Origin: Candidatus Brocadia pituitae
Lineage (GTDB): Bacteria; Planctomycetota; Brocadiia; Brocadiales; Brocadiaceae
Direction of reading: 5' to 3'
Length of the DNA: 64,000 bases
Assembly: GCA_017347445.1 (NCBI GenBank)
Contig: AP021856.1
Location: 1,496,613 to 1,560,612, forward strand
The translations under genes were made by a program, and so were the position numbers. Below, in pieces: positions 51,362 to 61,794 of this stretch. The notes beneath the pieces were generated by a model. The model was not told the origin of the DNA and ran no database searches. It saw nothing but the letters and a program-made list of their open reading frames with translations. The first letter of the stretch is position 1. Each line of letters starts with the position of its first letter.

Positions 51362-52486
51362 TTAGCTTTGCGGTGTTGCAGACTTGTTGTAATGGGCATG
51401 TGGTTTGTATGTCGTATGTCCCCACTTTTTCTTTTTGAAATAAAATGCCATGATAATGCTGACGGCAGACATGATGAACATAATCAGCGGGTACCCCCAG
51501 CGCCATTCAAGCTCCGGCATGTATTTAAAATTCATTCCGTAGATGCCGGCGATAAAAGTCAGAGGCATGAATATCGTGGCAATCATGGTGAGTACCTTAA
51601 TGTCGGCATTCAATCTGTTATTGATGCTCGAAAGGTAGATGTCAAGCATCCCCGCAACCATTTCCCGGAATGTTTCCAGCGTATCAATTATATGGATGGT
51701 GTGATCGTAAATATCTTTCAGGTAAATTCTGGTAGATTCCTGAATCAGCAAAGATTCCCCCCTCTCCAGCCCGCCGATTACCTCACGCAGTGGCCACACG
51801 GAACGGCGTAGTAAGATCATGTTCCTCTTCAAATTATAGATGGTGTGTAAAATGCCAGGAGTTGGTTCCCTGACTAATTCATCCTCCAATAATTCTATCT
51901 TTTCACCCATTGTTTCCATGATGATAAAGTAGTTATCAACAATTGCATCAATAAGGCAGTATGCAAGGTAATTAGCCCCCAGCTTTCGTATACGGCCTTT
52001 ATTTGTCCTGATTCGGTCTCTGATTACTTGAAAAATACCAATCTCACTTTCCTGGAAGGAAATGACAAAGTTTTGTCCTAAAATCAGACTTACCTGTTCA
52101 GAGACAATCTCGCCGTCCTTGCCGTTGAAATACACCATTTTCAGGACAAGATAACTGTATGTCTCAAAATCCTCAATCTTGGGACGTTGATCCGTGTTCA
52201 TGATGTCTTCGACGATAAGTGGGTGCAGTCCAAAACCTTCACCCAGTTTTCCTAATATTTCACTCTGGTGAATTCCGTCGATGTTTATCCACGCCACCAT
52301 GGGACGGCTTTTATCCTTAAAGGGAAGACATTCTTCGATTGATTTTGCCTCTCGCTCATAAAAGCACCCTTCATTATATTCGGTGATGGTAATCCTTATC
52401 TTTTCGGTCTTTTTTTCTCCAATATGGATTAGTGTGCCAGGCGGGAGACCGGCTTTTTTTGATCGTTTTTTGGTGAGTTTTACCAT
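51362..52486 (-). CDS. corA: CorA-type divalent cation transporter
   Basis: A 374-residue protein on the reverse strand from MVKLTKKRSKKAG at 52486; an ATG three codons upstream is possible. A long cytoplasmic alpha/beta domain is followed by two C-terminal membrane helices, with IYGMNFKYMPELEW between them. The GMN tripeptide is the CorA selectivity signature. KWGHTTYKPHAHYNKSATPQ is a basic tail. It should import magnesium (or cobalt) as a pentamer. It converges on the regulator at 50786. Confidence 0.93.
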   Translation of the reverse strand: MVKLTKKRSKKAGLPPGTLIHIGEKKTEKIRITITEYNEGCFYEREAKSIEECLPFKDKSRPMVAWINIDGIHQSEILGKLGEGFGLHPLIVEDIMNTDQRPKIEDFETYSYLVLKMVYFNGKDGEIVSEQVSLILGQNFVISFQESEIGIFQVIRDRIRTNKGRIRKLGANYLAYCLIDAIVDNYFIIMETMGEKIELLEDELVREPTPGILHTIYNLKRNMILLRRSVWPLREVIGGLERGESLLIQESTRIYLKDIYDHTIHIIDTLETFREMVAGMLDIYLSSINNRLNADIKVLTMIATIFMPLTFIAGIYGMNFKYMPELEWRWGYPLIMFIMSAVSIIMAFYFKKKKWGHTTYKPHAHYNKSATPQS

Positions 52487-52626
52487 CGTAAGCACCTTTT
52501 TAAGAAATGGTTTTGATATTATGTTAGATACGAAGTGATGATAACCAACTTACCCGGGAAACGTAACTTTTTTCTCTGATTTCACGGCCGGCCTGGACCG
52601 GTTCCGGGGAATGCATGACGCACTCA

Positions 52627-53178
52627 TTAGTATATGGTTTCTTCGATGGTCAGGCAATTTGAGGATTTATTCAGGGCGTATGGACACGTTGTGGGGCAAT
52701 TGTCCGGTTGGAGCCATTGGTGTCCGCCTTTGCACCGGCATATTTTCAGCCTGCTGCGCATGAGTTGATTTGGCCATTGCTTAAAAAAAGGGAAAAGGGC
52801 ATTACTGATGGAAGTGAATGCTTCCTGTCGTTCAGTTACATTCTTTGCATTTTTCAATGACTCTGCCCCTTCAAGGATGTGCTGCATCATGTGCTGGCCT
52901 GGTCCCTCTGGTTCGGTCTGAATACCTAATGCGGCAGCATCAAGTACTGTCTGCGCCAGGCTGGCGATCTCGCTTGTCCCGCCTTTTACCATATAGCTAA
53001 AAATGTATTGATACCCCATCAGTATTGTTTGAAAATGAATGTATGTCCTCTTTCCGATCGTAATGATCATATCGTCCATATGATCATGCCCCTCGTGTGC
53101 AAACACGGGGATAGGACAATGAAAAACCCAAAATAAAAGAAATAAAACAACCCTTCTTACATATCGATATTTTACCAC
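52627..53178 (-). CDS. Exported histidine- and cysteine-containing protein
   Basis: A 183-residue protein with a signal peptide ending at about VFAHEGHDH (residue 27). HEGHDHMDD at the mature N terminus is a likely metal-binding site (copper or zinc). The middle is helical (DAAALGIQTEPEGPGQHMMQHILEGAESLKNA), and the C terminus holds RLKICRCKGGHQWLQPDNCPTTCPYA, a cysteine-rich metal motif. The overall plan resembles periplasmic copper-tolerance accessory proteins, but I cannot name the family. It lies 113 bases downstream of the lipoprotein at 53292 (same strand) and may be cotranscribed with it. Confidence 0.6.
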   Translation of the reverse strand: MVKYRYVRRVVLFLLFWVFHCPIPVFAHEGHDHMDDMIITIGKRTYIHFQTILMGYQYIFSYMVKGGTSEIASLAQTVLDAAALGIQTEPEGPGQHMMQHILEGAESLKNAKNVTERQEAFTSISNALFPFFKQWPNQLMRSRLKICRCKGGHQWLQPDNCPTTCPYALNKSSNCLTIEETIY

Positions 53179-53291
53179 ATCAAACTCCTTTATCGTAATG
53201 ACGCAAATACTTTACGCAGCTTTCTTTCATATGCGGTGGCGGCAACCCATTAATCGTCACCCGCCGGATAAATTCACCTTGCTCCGTGCTT

Positions 53292-53963
53292 TCAAGGCTT
53301 GCCATCACCTTCCGTCGCTTCCTCTTTGTCATTGCCACTCTCTTTTTCCAGGACTTCATCCAGGATTCCACCCAGTTTCTCTATCCCTTTTTTTATTTCT
53401 GCCACATAGCGTTGCAATGCCTCATCCATTTTTTTTGATGCTACTTCGCCCATCTTTTCCATTTTTTCTTTATATTCTGGAAATTTTTGTTTTATCTCCC
53501 CAAGGGCTACATCCATACGTTCTGATAATTTTCCTCCCAGTTCTTGTAAGTTTTTTGCAATCTCAGAAAAGGAATCATCTTCCATGATCGTCTTTTTTGT
53601 TTCAGCGTAATCCACTCTCCATTCACCATCCTCCTTTTTAAGAATCGTTTGGATAGGAAAAGTCGTTTCTGTGCCATGTTTCGGTAATCGAACGGTAGTA
53701 TCTATGGTAGCAAGGTCACCATCAATGATAATCTTGCCAAACGTCACTGCCGCATCTTTGAACTGTTCATTGGATGGATCGATCAAGATGCGGGTTGATG
53801 TCGTGGCATATCCGCGGCCGTTTTCAATATCCTGAACTTTCATAGCTTCCCAAAAACATTGTGCTACTTCCTGCGGGGGTTTATCCACTTGGCATCCAGA
53901 CGTAAGGGTGAGGGTTAAACTAAACAGATAAACACAAACCCGGCGCAATCGCCCTGAAATCAT
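53292..53963 (-). CDS. Lipoprotein with NTF2-like domain and coiled-coil tail
   Basis: A 223-residue protein with a lipobox LTLTSGC (Cys about residue 24). Residues 30-125 look like a small NTF2-like/DUF4878 domain (QEVAQCFWEAMKVQDIENG, FPIQTILKKEDGEWRVDYA). The tail (about 140-210) is heptad-like and lysine/glutamate-rich (IAKNLQELGGKLSERMD, KEKMEKMGEVASKKM), suggesting a coiled coil. It is anchored in a membrane, probably as a scaffold or assembly lipoprotein. It is transcribed before the histidine-rich protein gene. Confidence 0.65.
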   Translation of the reverse strand: MISGRLRRVCVYLFSLTLTLTSGCQVDKPPQEVAQCFWEAMKVQDIENGRGYATTSTRILIDPSNEQFKDAAVTFGKIIIDGDLATIDTTVRLPKHGTETTFPIQTILKKEDGEWRVDYAETKKTIMEDDSFSEIAKNLQELGGKLSERMDVALGEIKQKFPEYKEKMEKMGEVASKKMDEALQRYVAEIKKGIEKLGGILDEVLEKESGNDKEEATEGDGKP

Positions 53964-54243
53964 TATGATTCCTCCTCAAAATCTATCTGTAAACGGATTG
54001 TTTGATAGCAATAAGCTATATAAAATATAGGGTTTTTATGCAACTTTCTCAAGTTAATTATGAAATGGTGATGTTTCAGAAAACGGAATTATGAGCAAAT
54101 ATCCTGCATGTCCAGGAAGATTACGATATGCATAATTTCTTCTTGAGTGTTTTTTGAAAAACGCTATACTTTCACTACCGTTTTATTTCAACTCATAAGA
54201 ACGTATTCTTGCGGTTTTCAATTCTGGAGGCCAGGTAAATACG
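53964..54243. other. Divergent intergenic region
   Basis: About 280 bases between divergent genes. It should hold both promoters; AT-rich blocks but no clear -35/-10 pair could be assigned by eye. No repeat terminus is present, apart from a TTTTTTGAAAAACGCT stretch near 54150 that resembles only part of the family end. Confidence 0.4.
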
Positions 54244-55956
54244 ATGAAGATGAAGGCGTGCCTGGTTGCACTTCTTATCGTCATTTCGTCATTCGTTTTT
54301 ATAATAGGCAACCCGGTGCGTGGAAATACAGAAAACCGGGAACCTCATGCACCCAAAGAGCCAATTGCAAAAGAAGAGGTAAATACGCTCGATACCCTCG
54401 CCGATGTTATTCAGCTTGTGACTGAATTAGAAGGAGAAATCGAAGGGGAAAAAACAAAACTCCGTGAGGCAAAGACACATGAAGAAAGATCGGAAATAAC
54501 GAAAGAAATTGACAAACTCAATGAACGGCGGGAATCTCTTAAGATAAATTTTGAGGAAATTGCAACCGGTCTGGATCTGGAAACGTTTTATCAAAAACCT
54601 CAAAAACGTTTTGACTGGAAGGAAGAGATCCAGACACTGATAGGCCCGATTATTAATGACTTAAAGACAATGACTGCCCGTCCACGGTTAATTGAAAATC
54701 TGCGGACACAAGTGGCTTACTATGAAAAGCAAATTTCACTGGTAAAAGAGGCCCTGGAAAACATCCACGCAATTACCGTTCAGGTTAAGGACGAATCCCT
54801 GAAGAATCAACTCATCGGTCTTGAAAATACCTGGAATAATAAAGGGCGGCAAATTTCAAGTCAACTTACCATTGCAAAATATCAATTGACTGACAAATTG
54901 GGCGAAAGAAGGACATTTCTTGAATCGAGTAAAAATATCATTCGGGTATTTTTCAAAAGCAGGGGAAGAAACTTTGTCCTGGCGGTATTTGCATTCCTTT
55001 TTGTATTTTTTTTGCTTCGCTACATTCACCTGCACATTTACAAGGGAAGCACCATTCACAAGACGGTGGCAGGTTCATTTTACATACGGCTTGCGGACGT
55101 ATTGTTTCATATCCTCACCTTTGTTGGCGCTACCGGGGCGTTGCTGATCGTGTTATACGTTTGTGGCGACTGGGTACTTTTGGGTGTGGCATTTATCTTT
55201 ATTTTAGGTCTCATATGGACGGCAAAACAAACCCTGCCCCGTTTCTACGAACAGGGGACACTCTTATTAAACCTTGGGCCCGTGAAGGAAAATGAGCGGG
55301 TAATATACAACGGTCTCCCCTGGAAGGTGACTTCATTGCACTTCTATACCCAGTTGGTTAATCCGGAATTAAAGGGTGGAAGGATAAGGCTGCCCTTGAA
55401 CGAACTCAAGGACATTCGGTCGCGTCCCTACCACCACGATGAACCCTGGTTTCCGTGCAAAGAAAACGAATGGGTTGTCCTCACCGATGGAACCATGGGG
55501 AGAGTAGCAATACAAACGCCTGAAATTGTGCAGCTTATCGTGGGGGGCGGAAGCTCTAAAACGTATCCCACCGCAGAATTTTTAAAACAAAACCCCCTGA
55601 ACCTCTCGCGGAACTTTTGCGTCAGGGTTACTTTTGGCATCGATTATCAGCATCAGGCAATATGTACTACCGAAATTCCGCCGAAATTGAAAGAGGCGGT
55701 AACCACAGGACTTGTTAACGCGGGCTATCGGGATGAAATCACAAATCTGAACGTGGAATTTAAAGAAGCAGCCGACTCATCCCTGGACTATGTAATTTTT
55801 GCTGAGTGTTCAGGACGAATTGCAAAAGACTATTATAAACTATCCAGAATTATTCAAAAGATCGCCTTGGAAACGTGCAATCAAAATGGGTGGGAAATTC
55901 CTTTCACAACATACACCGTCCATACAGTTCCATCTCCTCACAATTCATCCCCATAA
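54244..55956 (+). CDS. MscS-like mechanosensitive channel protein with large periplasmic domain
   Basis: A 570-residue protein with a signal peptide (to about residue 28) and a coiled-coil-rich exported region (about 40-235: VIQLVTELEGEIEGEKTKLREA, IDKLNERRESLKINFEEIA). Then about three membrane helices (240-262, 275-305, 310-330) and a beta domain with LGPVKENERVIYNGLPWKVTSLHFYTQ. This order (periplasmic coiled coil, few membrane helices, MscS-type beta domain) is typical of the larger MscS relatives. The pore helix is not obvious as the usual glycine/alanine pattern, so function as a channel is likely but not certain. It stands alone before the insertion sequence. Confidence 0.75.
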   Translation: MKMKACLVALLIVISSFVFIIGNPVRGNTENREPHAPKEPIAKEEVNTLDTLADVIQLVTELEGEIEGEKTKLREAKTHEERSEITKEIDKLNERRESLKINFEEIATGLDLETFYQKPQKRFDWKEEIQTLIGPIINDLKTMTARPRLIENLRTQVAYYEKQISLVKEALENIHAITVQVKDESLKNQLIGLENTWNNKGRQISSQLTIAKYQLTDKLGERRTFLESSKNIIRVFFKSRGRNFVLAVFAFLFVFFLLRYIHLHIYKGSTIHKTVAGSFYIRLADVLFHILTFVGATGALLIVLYVCGDWVLLGVAFIFILGLIWTAKQTLPRFYEQGTLLLNLGPVKENERVIYNGLPWKVTSLHFYTQLVNPELKGGRIRLPLNELKDIRSRPYHHDEPWFPCKENEWVVLTDGTMGRVAIQTPEIVQLIVGGGSSKTYPTAEFLKQNPLNLSRNFCVRVTFGIDYQHQAICTTEIPPKLKEAVTTGLVNAGYRDEITNLNVEFKEAADSSLDYVIFAECSGRIAKDYYKLSRIIQKIALETCNQNGWEIPFTTYTVHTVPSPHNSSP

Positions 55957-56045
55957 GCCCATGCACCGGGCACATTCCCAACTTTTTGTAAATAGTGCAC
56001 CTGCCTGTTGGCTGACATATTGTATCGCAAATATCTTGCATGATT

Positions 56046-58055
56046 AACCCGACTTTCGCAATTCGCACCCAAAAAAGGTCATTTTTGGGCATTTGTCTCC
56101 TGGAAACCATTGATTTTACTGGGGTCGATTTCAAAAACGGCTTGTAGTGCCGACCTACCCTCTTGACGACTTCACGGTAGCGTGAGAAAATGTCCGCATG
56201 TTTTTACGAGAAAAGACACGGACAAAAGACGGGAAAACCCACCGGTATTGGAGCGTCGTAGAAAACCGCCGGATCAGCGGAGGAAGAGTGGACAGCGACA
56301 AGTGCTCTACCTGGGAGAACTCAATGACAACCAACGAGCGGGGTGGGTTCGGACGATAGAGGCGGTCTGGGGAGAAAAGCCCACGGCAAGACAACTGGCA
56401 TTATTTCCGGACGACCGGGAAGCCTTACCCATAGCGGATTGTGAGACCGTCCAGGTGAGGTTGGACAAGATAGAATTGCGCCGTCCCCGGGAATGGGGAG
56501 CAAGTTGGTTGGGATTATATGTGTGGGATATGTTGGAACTGGACACCTTTTGGAGGAGTCGTCTGCCATCAAGCCGGAAGGGGACAAGCTGGCTGAACAT
56601 GCTGAAGGCGCTCGTCTGTTACCGGTTGATCGATCCGGGGAGCGAATTTCGTTTTCATCGTGAGTGGTACGTGCGGAGCGCAATAGGCGATCTGCTGGGA
56701 GAGGATTATTCACTGGCGCAGAAGGACAAGGCGTATCGTTGTTTGGACTTGTTGCTTGAGCATCGCGATGAGTTGTTTGGGTTTCTCAAAGGGCAATGGG
56801 GCAAACTGTTTGAGGCGAAGTACGATGTCCTGTTGTATGATTTGACGAGTACGTATTTTGAGAGTGAACCGCCACCGCCGGATGCTGTGAGTAAAAAACG
56901 TTTTGGGTACAGTCGTGACAAACGTTCTGATTGTGTGCAGGTGGTAGTGGCGTTGGTATTGACGCCGGAAGGGTTTCCTGTCGCCTACGAAGTATATCCT
57001 GGAAATACCAGGGACACGGCAACCCTGGGGGAATTTTTGAATCGGATCGAAAAGCAGTATGGAAAATTTCGGCGCACGTGGCTTATGGATCGCGGTATTC
57101 CAACGGAGGAAATGCTGGAAAAGATGCGTGAGCGCGGGATTGATTATTTGGTTGGCACTCCCAAGGGACATTTGAGCCGTGTGGAAAAACCGTTACTTGA
57201 GCAGACGTGGATTCAGGCGCGGGAAAGCGTCCGTGTGAAAATTCTTCAGCAAGAGTCGGAGTTGTACGTTTACGTGGAAAGCCAGGAACGGGTGGCCAAG
57301 GAGCGTTCCATGCGTCGGCGCAGACTCAGACGTTTGTGGGCGGGTTTGCGCGAACTTCGCAATCGCAAGAGCATCACGCGCGACGACCTGCTGATGCATA
57401 TCGGGGCGTTAAAGAAAGAAGCGGGACGAGACTTCAGACTGGTCAATATCTCTATTCCCGAACCGCAGGAACCGGTCAAGGAGAATACGTTCCGGTTTAG
57501 TTTGGATCGGGAACGCCTGAGGCAGGCGTATCGGCGCGAGGGGCGTTATTTGCTTCGTTCCAACATGCAAGCCACCGCACCAGAAACCGTGTGGGAAAAT
57601 TATTTGCTGTTAACGCGGATTGAACAGGCATTTAAGGATTTGAAGGGGTCTCTTTCCATCCGCCCGATATGGCATCAATTGGAAAAGAGGATAGAAGCCC
57701 ATATTTTTGTTTCCTTTTTGGCATTCTGTCTCCACACGACACTGCGAAATCTTGCCCGGGGGCGAGCCGCAGGGCTGACGTCTGAAGCAATTTTGGAAAA
57801 ACTATCGAGCATGCAAATGATTGATGTTCATTTACCGACGACGGATGGCCGTTACATTGTCATGAGCCGTTATACCCAGCCGGAAAAGGATGTTTCACTC
57901 CTTTTGGCACAATTGGGATTAACGCTTCCTGAACAACCGCCGCCCAAGGTTTATGGATCGGGACAGGTCGGTCTGTAGTGCCGACCTTTTTACATGACCC
58001 CTTGAATTTACTGGCTTAGCGGGTTGTCTACCCCTCGAATTGCGAAGGTCGGGTT
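56046..58055 (+). mobile_element. IS1634-like insertion sequence, 2.0 kb
   Basis: Terminal inverted repeats of 20 bp: AACCCGACTTTCGCAATTCG (56046-56065) and the inverse of CGAATTGCGAAGGTCGGGTT (58036-58055), differing at one position. A single transposase gene fills the interior. Near each end TGTAGTGCCGACCT occurs in direct orientation (about 56144 and 57975), perhaps a subterminal transposase site. I could not find a convincing target duplication: the left flank ends TTGCATGATT and the right begins AACCCTGACA. The element appears inactivated by a frameshift in the transposase. Confidence 0.85.
56198..57978 (+). pseudogene. IS1634-like transposase, frameshifted near the N terminus
   Basis: Read from ATG 56198 the N terminus is MFLREKTRTKDGKTHRYWSV and continues to SGGRV, the style of related elements. 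At 56291-56292 one base appears missing: the next sequence, QRQVLYLGELNDNQ, is in another frame and continues to 57978 (about 560 residues). DDE features: YDLTSTYFE (first Asp), LMDRGIP (second Asp), and LLLTRIEQAFKDLK (the Glu). A continuous frame from 56182 exists, but its first 37 residues (highly basic, RRRKPPDQRRK) are probably non-native. Thus the gene is either broken or requires frameshifting. Confidence 0.8.
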
Positions 58056-58095
58056 AACCCTGACAGGGTTTGGAACCCTGTCAGGGTTGTTTTTT
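58056..58095. terminator. Strong hairpin after the insertion sequence, before the cyclase gene
   Basis: AACCCTGACAGGGTT (58056-58070) and AACCCTGTCAGGGTT (58074-58088) pair around a TGG loop; each half is itself near-palindromic. TTTTTTCC follows (58091 on). This can act as a terminator for forward transcription. It is also the type of hairpin found in many dispersed genomic repeats, and the IS ends directly at it, so it may have been the insertion target. Confidence 0.6.
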
Positions 58096-58100
58096 CCAGA

Positions 58101-58736
58101 TTACGGTGTCTTTTTTAATACTACCCGCGCCGGACTGCCATCGCCACCCTTTATTTTCAATGGCAAGACAATTAATTCGTAATCTCCGGGTTGTACCTCT
58201 CTCAAATCAAGCCCTTCGATGATAATGATCCCTTTTTTTAAGAGTGTGTGGTGGGCATCTGCATGCAAGTTGTCAAATTTATCGACCGAAAGAGAATCTA
58301 TTCCGACCAGTTTCACATTATGAACCGCTAAATATGCGGCGGCCTCTCGTGTGATATAGACAAAATCCTTTTTAAATTCAGTATATTTCCCACAGGCAGA
58401 GTTCTTTGTTTTAAAAATGACCCGCTTGCAATTTTCAATTCCTAATGATTTTATTTCTTTCACGTCAATTTTTTCATTATGTTTTATTTCAAATACCGTT
58501 GCATCTCCGATGAGGGAATCTAATGGAATTTGGTCAACCGTGATACCGTTTTCATCAAAGTGATAGGGGGCATCAATATGGGTGCCACAATGGGAGCCAA
58601 ATGTCAGTTCAGAAAGGTTCCATGCATCGCCGCTGGAAATCCTTTTTGTTTTTCGAATGGATACGGCAGGATCTGTGGGCCACGTGATGAGGGTATCCGA
58701 TATAGCTTGTGTTATATCGTAGAAAGACGGATTCAT
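58101..58736 (-). CDS. Cyclase-family metal-dependent hydrolase (kynurenine formamidase-like)
   Basis: A 211-residue protein of standard size for the family. SHCGTHIDAPYHFDENG is the signature HGTHxDxPxHF metal site (here with Cys before Gly), and LVGIDSLSVDKFDN and HHTLLKKGIIIIEGLDL are other conserved parts. The family contains kynurenine formamidase and several hydrolases of uncertain substrate. There is no kynurenine pathway gene nearby, so the substrate is open. The reverse-strand gene is isolated, with the IS behind it. Confidence 0.85.
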   Translation of the reverse strand: MNPSFYDITQAISDTLITWPTDPAVSIRKTKRISSGDAWNLSELTFGSHCGTHIDAPYHFDENGITVDQIPLDSLIGDATVFEIKHNEKIDVKEIKSLGIENCKRVIFKTKNSACGKYTEFKKDFVYITREAAAYLAVHNVKLVGIDSLSVDKFDNLHADAHHTLLKKGIIIIEGLDLREVQPGDYELIVLPLKIKGGDGSPARVVLKKTP

Positions 58737-59400
58737 AATTCAGTTAGACACCCATGCTCTTAGATGATCGCAACCAAAATAACTACCCCTCTTTCCTCTC
58801 CCGCGTCAGGAGGGGATTAGGGAAATGAGATACAGCCTTTACAGTGTCCTTCTTCACAAGGAGGGGATGCTCTGCAGCGCTCATCATACATGGCGCTCTC
58901 CCTCCCAGTCTTCAACGTAAGCGTTCGTTTAAGCTCATGCCAAAGACTCACACCGGGAGTTCGGCCAAGCGTTTGTCGAAGTCCGTTCATCCTGAGCTTG
59001 TCGAAGGATCTTTTCTAACAATGAAGAAGAATTGCGATAACGTATCAATAAGGGTTCAAGATGTCAAGCAAACTTATTTTGGAAAATAAAAGGTGATTGT
59101 TTACATCAGATACGAGTGACTTGGTTGGTGGCATGGAGTAATGATGAAAAATGAATTAAGCCACGAGGAAAAAGGAGAGCATCATTTCATGGCTGATATT
59201 TGGGTGAGGGCGTATGAGAAATCCATCGATCTTGCTGGGTTTCATTTTATTCAACCCATTCTGCCTGACAACGCAAATCCTATTTTCGGTTAACCTGCAA
59301 AGACATGATGTCATTGCCAATAATACGCTTTGAGCTTGACAGAAATTTCTCATAATATTAATATTATGACGTAAGAACAACTTTACTCTGCACAATATTT
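58737..59400. other. Long intergenic region, no gene supported
   Basis: About 660 bases with no convincing gene. It contains short direct and inverted blocks such as TTCATCCTGAGCTTGTCGAA (58987-59006, a very widespread intergenic repeat) and GGAGGGGAT-type blocks near 58810 and 58858. AT-rich sequence near 59340 (ATAATATTAATATTATGACG) may include the promoter of the histidine kinase gene. Confidence 0.4.
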
Positions 59401-59430
59401 GTGATTCAGAAGAGTGGACAACAACGATCC

Positions 59431-61794
59431 ATGCAAAAGAGCCACAAAATACTTGTCATCGACGATGATACGATGATGCGCGTATCGCTCAAGGGGCTGC
59501 TTGAGGAGAATGGGTACCATGTTTATGCGGTACCTCATCATGATGATGTTGTTCACATTCTCACGAAACATGGCATAGACTTAATACTTCTTGACCTGAT
59601 ACTGCATGATGTTGCCGAACTTTCCCTCGTTGACAGAATCAAAGAGGTCTCACCGGACACGATCATTCTTGTTATGATTGACCAGGACAAAATTAGGACC
59701 GCAATCAATACCCTGTGCCTGGACACGGTCGATTATATCCTGAAACCGTTTGATCCTGACTATTTAAAAAAGACCATAGAAAAAGCTCTTTACAAGCAAC
59801 AGTTAGAAGCCAGCCTGAAAAGAACACTCAAAGAGAAAGAAATCATCAGTAACGCCAATAAAATCATTGCCACCAGTCTGGATATTCGGGAAAGCTTTTC
59901 CGATGTATGCAGGGAGTTAAAGAAGGTCATACCATTTGATCGTGCCTGCTTGATTACTTCGAATGAACAGGGACAATGGTTCCAGGTGTTTGCGCTTGCG
60001 AAAACGTATCATTTCAGCGAGATTAATGAAGGAGAATTGTTTCCCCTGTCCGGCAGCCTTCTTGAGGAAATTATCAAAACAGGCGAGCCTGTAATCGTCA
60101 ACAATACAGAAACAGGCCGATTCTGGACAGACAGGGTATTATTAAAAGAAAGGATACACTCACGACTTGGGTTTCCCCTTACCTATAAAGGAAGGGTGCT
60201 AGGCGCTTTTACCTTTGGGAGTGAAAAACCAAATAGTTTTCATGAGCAATGTTATTATTACCTCTGGCAGATAGCGCCGCAACTTGCCATTGCTATGGAA
60301 AACACAAAGCTGTTCAATCGTATCAAGGCTTCAGAAGAACGGTATAAGACGTTATTTAACCATGCCGCAGATTCTATGATGATGATCGACCTGAACGGCA
60401 AGATTCTTACCGTCAATCAGCGGGAGGAAATCATTATCGGTTATACGATGGAAGAACTTTTAGGCAGGTATATTTATGATTTTTTGCCTGAAACATCGAA
60501 ACGGTTTGTTTCCGAGCTTCTTGCTATGGCGGTTCATGAGAATGTTCAGACAACCGAGATCGAGGTTATCAGCAAGAATCAGCAAATCTTAGTTATGGAA
60601 CTGGATATTACCGTAGTTAAAGAAGGAGGCAATATCTTATACCTGCTGATCCATTTCAGGGACATAACAAGAAGAAAGAACCTGGAATTGGAACTTATCG
60701 AGGAAAAGAAAAAACTGGATAATATTGTAAGAGAAATCGGCGCAGACCTTTTGGTTATCGATCGCCATAGCAAAATATGCTGGGCGAATAAGCGATTGAC
60801 CGAACATCATCCTTCAGGCAAACAGATTCTTCGTCAAACCTGTTATGATGCATATTGTCATCTTCAATCGGTTCCTGAGGATTGTCCATCTGTCCGTGTA
60901 TTTGATACGGGAAGAATAAGCCAGACGGAACGGGTAATTTATCATCACCACAAAAAAAAATACTGCAATGTGATTAGTTCTCCCATTTTCGATAAAGACG
61001 GCAATGTTGTGCAGGTGCTTGAATTAATTCAGGATATTACCGAGAGAAAACAGGCGGAGGAAAAACAACAAAGACTTCAGCAGCAGCTTGTGCATTCCGA
61101 TCGATTAATCTCGATTGGACGGCTTGCCGCTGGCGTTGCTCATGAGATTAATACCCCGCTGGCAATTCTTTCTGGTATGATACAGGGCTTTCTTGAGCGG
61201 AATGGTACTTTTAACAGCGAGACGATAAAGGAATTTAAGACGATGCAAAAGGTAACAAAGCGCATTGAGAAAACCGTTGATTCTTTACTGGAATTGTCTC
61301 ATTTTGAGAGAAATGAACAACCAAAACCAGTGAACATCAATGAACTGATTAAAGACACGATTTCCCTCATCATGGAGCAATTCACTGCAAAAAACAAAAA
61401 TATCATGGTAAAACTGTCTTCCCGCCTGCCAAAGATCAAAGGTTTTGCTGAACAATTGCAGCAGGTATTTATGAATCTCCTGATTAATGCTGATGATGCT
61501 ACGGTTGATGGGGATACGATTTCAATAACAACAAGTCAAAAAGAAAAAAACACCGTCTGTATCAGTTTTAAAGATACCGGCGCGGGGATCTCTGATGAGA
61601 TACTGTCTAAAATCTTTGATCCTTTTTTTACCACGAAAGAAGTGGGAAGAGGAACCGGTCTGGGATTATCAATCACCTATGGGATCGTGCAAAGACATCG
61701 GGGTACAATTCAGGTTAAAAGCAAAATAGGCAGGGGCACGGCCTTTTATATCAGCTTGCCCACAGACTTTGGAAAGGCAGTGGCACATGGATAG
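59431..61794 (+). CDS. Hybrid histidine kinase: receiver, GAF, two PAS-like domains, kinase core
   Basis: A 787-residue protein read from [13 protein letters not shown] (59431); a GTG ten codons upstream is possible. Order: receiver (about 1-120, LILLDLIL containing the phospho-Asp, [11 protein letters not shown] with the Lys), GAF (about 150-300), PAS (about 310-440), second PAS-like domain with [16 protein letters not shown] (440-555), HisKA (560-640, [13 protein letters not shown] with the His), and HATPase (about 660-785, with [22 protein letters not shown] and [10 protein letters not shown]). It lacks membrane segments, so it is a soluble sensor. It overlaps the next gene by 8 bases. Confidence 0.88.
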   Translation: MQKSHKILVIDDDTMMRVSLKGLLEENGYHVYAVPHHDDVVHILTKHGIDLILLDLILHDVAELSLVDRIKEVSPDTIILVMIDQDKIRTAINTLCLDTVDYILKPFDPDYLKKTIEKALYKQQLEASLKRTLKEKEIISNANKIIATSLDIRESFSDVCRELKKVIPFDRACLITSNEQGQWFQVFALAKTYHFSEINEGELFPLSGSLLEEIIKTGEPVIVNNTETGRFWTDRVLLKERIHSRLGFPLTYKGRVLGAFTFGSEKPNSFHEQCYYYLWQIAPQLAIAMENTKLFNRIKASEERYKTLFNHAADSMMMIDLNGKILTVNQREEIIIGYTMEELLGRYIYDFLPETSKRFVSELLAMAVHENVQTTEIEVISKNQQILVMELDITVVKEGGNILYLLIHFRDITRRKNLELELIEEKKKLDNIVREIGADLLVIDRHSKICWANKRLTEHHPSGKQILRQTCYDAYCHLQSVPEDCPSVRVFDTGRISQTERVIYHHHKKKYCNVISSPIFDKDGNVVQVLELIQDITERKQAEEKQQRLQQQLVHSDRLISIGRLAAGVAHEINTPLAILSGMIQGFLERNGTFNSETIKEFKTMQKVTKRIEKTVDSLLELSHFERNEQPKPVNINELIKDTISLIMEQFTAKNKNIMVKLSSRLPKIKGFAEQLQQVFMNLLINADDATVDGDTISITTSQKEKNTVCISFKDTGAGISDEILSKIFDPFFTTKEVGRGTGLGLSITYGIVQRHRGTIQVKSKIGRGTAFYISLPTDFGKAVAHG

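Noticed and set aside
53180-53371. A 63-codon reverse-strand frame overlapping the lipoprotein gene's end
   Set aside because: It is highly basic and out of frame with the lipoprotein, which has a clear lipobox and domain; the frame shows no independent support.
56040-58065. A target-site duplication around the insertion sequence
   Set aside because: The flanks TTGCATGATT and AACCCTGACA share no convincing direct repeat, so I do not annotate one.
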